This document shows positions 57,201 through 64,000 of a stretch of DNA of 64,000 bases, piece after piece. This DNA is from Eutrigla gurnardus (lineage: Eukaryota; Chordata; Actinopteri; Perciformes; Triglidae), in the NCBI GenBank assembly GCA_963514095.1, contig OY741271.1:4411976-4475975 (forward strand), in the 5' to 3' direction. The notes beneath the pieces were generated by a model that was given only the letters and a program-made list of their open reading frames with translations, was not told the DNA's origin and ran no database searches. Positions within the stretch are counted from its first letter, which is position 1, and each line of letters begins with the position of its first letter. Position numbers and translations under genes: made by a program.

Positions 57201-59516
57201 TGACCTACAGAAGTAAACAAGACCATCAGCAAGAAGATCGGTTCTATAGAATTATTCTTAACGCTTATCATCTGGTTTGATTCCACGTGAAATCATTTTG
57301 ATTCACAAGTTCACCAGAAACTCAGACCATCTCCACCAGACCCAGATCAGGTGGAGAGCTTCACCATATTGTTGGGCCAGCTGAAGGGAAGGGGGGCACG
57401 GGAGCACCAGAACCAGGACTGTGCGGGCCAGACTCTGCTCTGGAACATGACTGCTTTTGTTTACAGGAACCGCCAAGATCATCACAATATCAAAGTTCCT
57501 CATAGTAGCTTTAAACACCAAAATGTCCAAGAGACAGTGGAAGACATCACTTCAGTTAAACACGGAGACCTCTCACCTCTTTCACCACTTTCCTCAGTGA
57601 CGTCTGCAGGTCGTCTCTCTTGGAAAGAAGCTCCATCTGTTGCATGAAGAACAAAACCCATCACTACATCTACACCTTTAAATACCTTTTCATAAAGTGT
57701 TTGGAATCTAGAAAAGGATTCACATGTGACTTAGGCCTGTCATGGGAGTCATTAACAGTAATCTCTTCATTTATGAAACTATGTTGTTTAAAGGGCCTTT
57801 CACACATGCACTGCTGCCTGAACCGCTCTAAACATTCACCGAGGAGCTTTATGTGAGAACACACGTGTCCGACCCATTCAGAGCAAACGTTTAACAGACT
57901 TTACCCTGCCAGCTGCCGAGTACAGAGACAGAGTGGGAATGTGTGAATACAGCCGCTCACTACTCGAGATTCGGGACTTCGTAAGAGCACACGCCGACAT
58001 TGTCAGACAAATTCAAGGAATGGCAAAAGACTGTTTCTTTTAATGACCAAATTATGAACCAGCTACGCCAATGCCAGGCCTGCGGTGTAATCCAGCCCCG
58101 CCCCAGAGCTCCTGACCTGCACGCTCTACCCAGGCGCCACCCATCCACTCAACCAGGACGCAGACAAGCTCCTGCACGCGCTCCTTTGAGCTTCAGATGA
58201 AGTGTTCTGGTTTGTGTTGTCGTCCGAGTTAAAAGTTTAAAAAAGTTAAGTTAAAGGTTTAATATCACCAATCAGCAGAAGTTGTTTTATATGAAAAAAC
58301 ATATGAGAAAATAACTTGTTGAAGCATGGATCCTTGCTTGCCTGTTTAACTTTGCTCCTGACCACAGTGGAGATGGCACTGGACACGATACGAGGTGAGA
58401 GGCCGCGGAACAGCCCTCTCTTTCCATCCACTTTCACAATGTGCTGCGCTGAAAACAAACGAAGCTCCTGTCAACTGCTCTTCACGTGTTCAGTGAAACA
58501 GGAGGACATTGGTTGATAACACCTGACTCACCATAGGAGAAGAAGCCAGGCAGGTATAAGACTCTTCGTCCAAACATAGTTGTGCCCACAGTTGAAGGGA
58601 GAGGTTCATGGCCCACCTGGAAACAACAGGGTCTGAGATTAAACACAAGCCAGTTTGGACCTCACTCAATGCTAAGGTAGCGTTTTTCAGTGTTTTCCCA
58701 AAATGATTCCCTGAGTGGAGTTTATGAGATTCCAAAGGGCTTTCATTTTGAAATCCTACAACAGATTGTGCTTAACATTCTCTGAAATACCTCCCGAGAT
58801 GGTCTGCTGTCATTCAGAAGAGAAATTAGTCTGAAAATAGGCCATCTTTACATTCTAGTATGAATTTGGGGCAAGCTAGCATGTTTAAGAGATTCTAAGG
58901 GCCTTTAACTGTGAAATCCTACATAAGAATGTCCTGATATTCTCTCAAGTGCCATCCAACGTGGTCAGCTATTATTCTAAAGTGAAATTAGTGTGTGATT
59001 AGATCATTTCCCTTTACATCCAGTCTGAAATTAAAGTGGAGTTTGCTTGTGAATGATATTTTTAAGGGCTTTAATTTTGAAATCTTACATGAGAATGACA
59101 CTGAGGTGGTCTGTTATCATTCTGAAGTGAAATTATTCTGTGACAATGAGCCATTCCTTTTAGTTCTAATCAGACTTTTGAGGGAAGACAGCTCATATAA
59201 GATGTTTTAAAGGGCTTTAATGTATAAATCAGAATGTCCTGATACTATAGAAGTGACACATTAAGATGACCTGCTATTAATCAGAATTAGAATTAGTTTG
59301 TGAAAATAGACAATTTCTTTTGAATTGTAATTGGTGTCTATATAGATACCTCATATGATAACGAGCTTATATTTTAAAAAATCTACATCAGCGTGTCCTG
59401 ATAGTGACACTCTGAAGTGGTCTGCTCTCAACTCCAAGGCCCAATCCTAATGTACCCCCACGATCAAATCGCCGGGTGCACAAGGGCTCGCTTGTGGACT
59501 TTTTGAGCCCTTTAAA

Positions 59517-59573
<57 letters not shown>

Positions 59574-60828
59574 TACACACCTGGTTTAATCATCAACCAG
59601 TTATTTTAATTCAGCTTACTGAAGCCGTTTTAACTAAAACAAGTAAATCCATTATTTGACAGGTATGTCTGGTCTGGGATGATACGAGTCGACGTTCAGA
59701 TCAGGCTGTAAAACATGTCAAATAAAACCAACACTTTGAGATCATATCTGTTGTGTCATCAAAGTGAAGTGACATGCTGAGTGCTGTCCATTTGTATTTC
59801 TACCATTTCAGACCCTCACAGCCTCTCACACCCAACCATCAGGTGACATCAGTTAAATCCCTGAAGGTTCAGAGTTAAGACCTGAGATTGGGCCTAAATA
59901 TCACTTAGTGGACCCTTGAAGTTTCTGAATGGTGGTCATTTTGAGCTCAGATTGGCCTTTGGAATTGGAAATATTCTATCCATCCATCCATTTTCTACCG
60001 CTTATCCTGTATTCAGGGTCGCGGGGGGCTGGAGTCGATCCCAGCTGTCATTGGGTGAAGGCAGGGTACACCCTGGACAGGACGCCAGTCTATCACAGGG
60101 CCAACATGTAGAGACAAACAACCATTCACACTCACATTCACACCTACAGGCAATTTAGAGTCATCAATGAACCTATCCCCATCCTGCATGTCTTTGGACT
60201 GTGGGAGGAAGCCGGAGAACCCTGAGAGAACCCACGCTAACATGGGGAGAACATGCAGGAAATATTCCCACTATTGGAATTATTTGGTTCTGTTTGAAGT
60301 ATTAAAATTGTTGTTTTGATTTATCATCATTCATTATAATGCATTAATTTGCTTGTTTATTAGTCATTAATTAATTAATTATTGGCAGACTTATTGGCTG
60401 AATTGAATGCGACATGCTCTATAAAAATTACAGGAACAGTGCTTTTATTTTGAAGTGTTTTTAACACGCTCTTACCGTAATACCAATGTACCCGCGCCGT
60501 GAAATAACGTGGGGCCGGCATTACCGTGTTTTTCGAATTGGAGGCTGGCTTCACGGCATGAATGAGTAACTAACATGGGACGTAAGGTGACATTTGGACG
60601 ACTTGAACAACTCGGCGACGACGTTTTGGTACAGTCCCAACAGTTGCTGTTAGCTAACTACATCAGCTAACTAACCTGTATTAGCAGCTTCACATACAGC
60701 AGCGGATGCGTGATGGCTGTTACTCCCGCTCCCAGCAGCAACACCGCGGTGTCTACGTCCACGACGGTCGGGGTCGCATCCTGCCCCGCACCGTCCGCCT
60801 GACCGGACAGGTTTTCTGGCGAGTCCAT
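53491..60828 (-). CDS. mtch1: Mitochondrial carrier homolog 1, 12 coding exons
   Basis: SLC25-like protein of the mitochondrial outer membrane; MTCH proteins insert alpha-helical membrane proteins and influence apoptosis (family knowledge). Exons in transcript order: 60676-60828, 58532-58616, 58342-58448, 57577-57636, 56528-56585, 56112-56163, 55832-55891, 55639-55732, 54741-54788, 54599-54666, 54314-54389, 53491-53565. They total 936 nt, 311 codons plus TGA. Landmarks: LLLGAGVTAITHPLLYVKLL, VGHEPLPSTVGTTMFGRRVL, KVDGKRGLFRGLSPRIVSSA, AQFVGREVKYGG, IVKIFKEEGVAGFYVGLIPH, LLAHFINTYAVDDS, IRSYTKFVMGIAVSVLTYPF, LMAVNNCGLAAGLPP, LFRGSSFFFRRVP. IRSYTKFVMG, VDDS and FRGSS favour MTCH1. The length (human MTCH2 303, MTCH1 about 389) and lack of the long Gly/Ala-rich N-terminus resemble MTCH2, so the paralog call is good but not certain. 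The intron after exon 3 uses a GC donor. Confidence 0.92.
53578..53645. repeat. (CA)n microsatellite next to an mtch1 splice acceptor
   Basis: About 34 CA units. On the mtch1 strand this is (TG)n ending about 12 nt before the acceptor AG (53566-53567) of the last exon. Confidence 0.97.
53739..54042. repeat. Minisatellite, 24 bp unit, about 12 copies
   Basis: Unit GAGGAGTAGGATGAGGGGGA plus GGGT, very homogeneous. G-rich on the plus strand, pyrimidine-rich in the mtch1 transcript. Lies in the last mtch1 intron (53566-54313). Confidence 0.97.
54244..54272. repeat. (TG)n microsatellite
   Basis: Pure TG tract in the last mtch1 intron, third tandem repeat of that intron. Confidence 0.93.
58640..59440. 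repeat. Degenerate satellite-like array, 145-168 bp monomer, about 5 copies
   Basis: The block AGGGCTTTAATTTTGAAATC and variants begin near 58736, 58897, 59065, 59211 and 59362. In most copies it is followed in order by TACATRAGAATGTCCTGATA, GTGGTCTGCTATCATTC and GTGAAATTAGTCTGTGA-like blocks. Lies in mtch1 intron 1. Confidence 0.8.
59517..59571. repeat. (TTA)n microsatellite
   Basis: About 18 ATT/TTA triplets, mtch1 intron 1. Confidence 0.95.
59977..60257 (-). mobile_element. 5'-truncated LINE tail, 281 bp, 10-bp target duplication
   Basis: Begins with the inverted tail TATCCATCCATCCATTTTCT and includes GGGTCGCGGGGGGCTGGAGT, TTGGACTGTGGGAGGAAGCC and ends at GGGGAGAACATGCA. GGAAATATTC flanks both sides (59967-59976, 60258-60267). 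Same family as the 111-bp copy at 31731, but longer. In mtch1 intron 1, in sense with mtch1. Confidence 0.88.
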
Positions 60829-61150
60829 CGTTGTTTACCGTCCGTAGAGGATGGAGACGGTTCATACTCTACGGGATCGCCCCGCTGCGGCTGCTGTCAG
60901 ACTCACTCTAGTAGAGTAGGGCCACTGCAAAACAATTTCCGCTTTGAACTTTCAAAATAATATTCGCTGCTTTAGAGGTCGATGGTAGGGACAAAATACA
61001 GCTGTGATACATGCTGTTTGTTCAAAACACAGCGAGTGCGTTTCATTGTGATTATGATAGTGTATTCTTCTACTTTCATCTGTCACGTGACAGCGGAACC
61101 GAAACACTTGGGCAGAGTTCGAGCCACATGAACACACGTGCACCTTTCTA
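60829..61150 (-). promoter_or_regulatory. mtch1: Presumed promoter region of mtch1
   Basis: The region just upstream of the mtch1 ATG is locally CpG-rich (about 60480-60900 overlaps exon 1) and has no obvious TATA box. Assignment rests on position and composition only. Confidence 0.35.
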
Positions 61151-61957
61151 ATCTCGCGGAGCCAGACCTGAGGTCAGATGTTATTCAATTTAAATGGAAG
61201 ATGCTATTTTATTTGTGTACCTTTTAAAAGATGGTAGCAGAGAAGCAAAGCTGAATACCGTCATTAACGCAGATCATATGATGTCATTACTTTCTTCTTC
61301 TTAATCCTTAAGATTCAGACTGTTGTTGACAGGGAGGCACATTTAGTCATTCCATTTATATTCTTTTCAGGGCGTTTCCCCTCTATTTCTGTAAAAGTAC
61401 AGACAGATTATTCTACTTTGTAGCTTAGCCGATAATGTCAAACCACAATATTTTTGGTATGCAAAGAAAAAAGATGAAGAACAATACAATGTATGAGTTT
61501 AAAGTCCAAAAGACGTTGAAAAGCACCTCACCACTCTCAACATTGGAGTTTTTTTTTTTTTTTTTTTGTGAATGTATATTAGCTACAAGAATCCGGAACT
61601 GCAAGAACAACTGATCCTAACAGTAAATTCAATTATCTTTTATAATATAGATCAGATATTTGCCTTATAGGGCTTTGTAATCTTTACAGTGTTGGGGCAC
61701 AATAGATAATTATTAATATCAATACAAAATAAGGGGAAAGGATAACCAAATCTTGACTCAGTCTCTATATAAATGTGTTTGTACTCAAATGCCATTAATG
61801 AATAACTATACGCATATACAGATGGATGAAGGAATAGTGAATTGAAAGAGGTTGATATCATTCATTCTTATACAACATTAATAAACACATCAGTATGTTC
61901 ACAATAAACAAATAAACATACACTAAGTCTAAGTGGCCTATCTAACTAAATACTATA

Positions 61958-62009
<52 letters not shown>

Positions 62010-63398
62010 AAGAGTGGATGTCAACCAGTCAGCCATGTGGAGTGGGGGTGTTGTGGGAGGCCATGTGTCTCTGCCTGCAGAACAGGTTCCTACCGGTATA
62101 TATGTGTATAATTAGTGTAATATACGATAGGAAAGTTGGATTATGAGCATGCAAACTGTATGTTCTGGATCACTAACAACTGAACTAAGGTTGCACACTT
62201 AACACAACAATACATCAAACAGAAAATCACTTGGAAACATTAATGTCATCACATTCAGTTTCTGTTCTAAGCTATGCCCAGATTGTTACCAGCCCTTGAA
62301 GAAGGGTTGGTTGTTCCTTTTAAGAAAGGTTGCTGTCTTCAGGTTCCTGTGAAGGAAAGTTGCTGTCCTTGAAGTTGTGGATGGAGGAATTTATAGTGAG
62401 ATGCGTCTCGACTAGGAATTCTTGTCTTTGTTGCAGAAGCAGGCTCCAACAGCCAGCTTGTTGGCTGCTTTGAGGGCGCTGCTTGGGGACTTGAGACCTG
62501 TGGTCCAAATCCCAGGAGGAAGAGGAGACCTCTGTTCAGGTCGAGGTCGCAGGAGGAAGAGAGACCTGTGATCATGTCGGCCAGGGCTGCAGGCAGACGG
62601 GGGAGGGGAACCCCCCAGTGTGACTGGTTTCACACAGAAGACCCCCATTTCAATGTTCAGAAACAATTCCATCTGCATCATGAATAGTTTCATAGACACA
62701 AACCTTGAGGTCCCAACAACAGCATATACCATCCTTTGTCCAGGGACCCTCATCGAATAAGGATCCATCCCAGACATACACATACAATAGATATTGTGTA
62801 CAGAATGAACAACAAAAACATCGTCGATCCATATGACAATAATGATACATGTGATGGGAGCAGTAATAGCAACAGTCATGGCAGAGATAAATAGTAAATT
62901 AATTCTACAAATGATAACAGCAGCAGTGGGTATAATCTAATGACAACGCATGATCACTAACATCTGTTTCACAATCACAGAAGGATTGCTTTGCCTCCAG
63001 CAGGGGGTGCTATCAGCCTTACAATGGTTCTGGATGCTGGTTGCCTTCTGTTCGATCCTGGACCTGAACTGCATCAGTCCTGGAAGCACAGACTGTATAT
63101 AAGCCTGTAACACATGGCTCAGTGTGTGTCGGGATACTTGTGATGATTTGAACAGACTGGTATCCAACTGTTTGGGATTAAACTAATGAGAGTCCTGTTA
63201 CAGTTGGCTGACTTTTGATATTACAATTTATATTTTAAAAGCGCAGAGAGAATCATTGGGATAATGTGATAATATGGGAATATAATATATTATGGTAGGG
63301 TGGTGCACGGGTGTCCAATGAACAAAAAAGTATAGCATGACCACCTCTTCTTGTGTGATTTATTAAAGCTCTACTTGTATTGTTCTTTATTCAGTCAT
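61151..63398. other. Flank upstream of mtch1, no supported gene
   Basis: AT-rich sequence with a (TG)n tract at 61961-62006 and a poly-T run near 61550. A 155-codon minus-strand frame (62412-62879) has no recognised domain or clear splice sites. It could be part of an unrecognised repeat. Confidence 0.45.
61961..62006. repeat. (TG)n microsatellite
   Basis: About 23 uninterrupted GT units. Confidence 0.95.
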
Positions 63399-63609
<211 letters not shown>

Positions 63610-64000
63610 GTACTGTAATTTCCTGTTGTGTCTTGTTTTGTTTTGAAAAAAAGAATCCACTGTGGGCAACGCTGTCTGTTTTTGTTACTGTTGGGGGTCT
63701 GAGGCTTGCTTCATGCTGCGTTCAAGGGCACAGAGGGACCAGATTTGACATGGACTCGCACCTTTCTCCGATCTAACAACGTCACGCTGATTCACTCAGC
63801 GACACCATTCATTCCCTGATGGAGAAAAGAATCAAAACTTGAATGGTGGAAATGTCAAGGAGACACTTGAATCAGCATGTCGTCTGGTGTCATTGTTGGT
63901 GCACGGCATCATCACCACAACATTCATGGCAAAGTGTCAAATACTGGTTCATATACATACTCATAACCTCTTTTTCTATACGTGACATCAAAGACATGAT

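Noticed and set aside
62412..62879. 155-codon minus-strand frame upstream of mtch1
   Set aside because: Low-complexity Pro/Ser/Arg second half, no domain recognised, no splice sites matching another exon. Probably part of a repeat.

Overview
This window is nuclear DNA from a ray-finned fish, probably a percomorph-type teleost. It has long GT-AG introns, many CA/TG/CT microsatellites, and the usual teleost repeats: Tc1 elements, ZBED-type hAT elements, PIF/Harbinger pieces and 5'-truncated LINE tails ending in (ATCC)n/(GGAT)n. The organism is inferred from repeat content and protein similarity, because no search could be run.

Three protein-coding genes can be assembled exon by exon with intact reading frames. 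(1) dennd2d (+), DENN domain-containing protein 2D, a predicted Rab guanine-nucleotide exchange factor. A first coding exon at 7263 joins 13 further exons ending at 30240 to give 517 codons. Three more coding exons at 4127-4540 feed in phase into the same second exon and imply a second, longer N-terminus whose first exon I did not find. (2) stk38 (+), NDR1-type AGC serine/threonine kinase, 13 coding exons from 34527 to 48535 (467 codons), with a likely untranslated first exon near 32340-32401. (3) mtch1 (-), a mitochondrial carrier homolog of the outer membrane, 12 coding exons from 60828 down to 53491 (311 codons). As I recall, human STK38 and MTCH1 both lie on 6p21, so this pairing looks like ancestral linkage; DENND2D is elsewhere in human.

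Layout: 1-4126 is repeat remnants plus a weak candidate terminal exon of an upstream gene. 4127-30468 is dennd2d, with introns holding tandem arrays, a 1.5-kb Tc1 relic, hAT elements with perfect 8-bp target duplications, a non-LTR reverse-transcriptase fragment and a 47-bp minisatellite. 30469-32340 is AT-rich intergenic DNA. 32340 to about 50000 is stk38; its intron 39678-44883 holds a Tc1 element cut by two later insertions, one of which contains another inverted-repeat element. About 50000-53490 is intergenic. 53491-60828 is mtch1. 60829-64000 is its upstream flank and shows no gene I can support.

The three genes do not form a functional unit: Rab/membrane traffic, Hippo/NDR signalling and mitochondrial outer-membrane protein insertion/apoptosis. 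No new multi-gene system is visible. The observations most worth a second look are the alternative N-termini and repeated basic motif of dennd2d, two GC-AG introns, a TG tract abutting the last mtch1 splice acceptor, a perfect 21-bp-arm hairpin, a satellite-like array in mtch1 intron 1, and the nested transposons in stk38.
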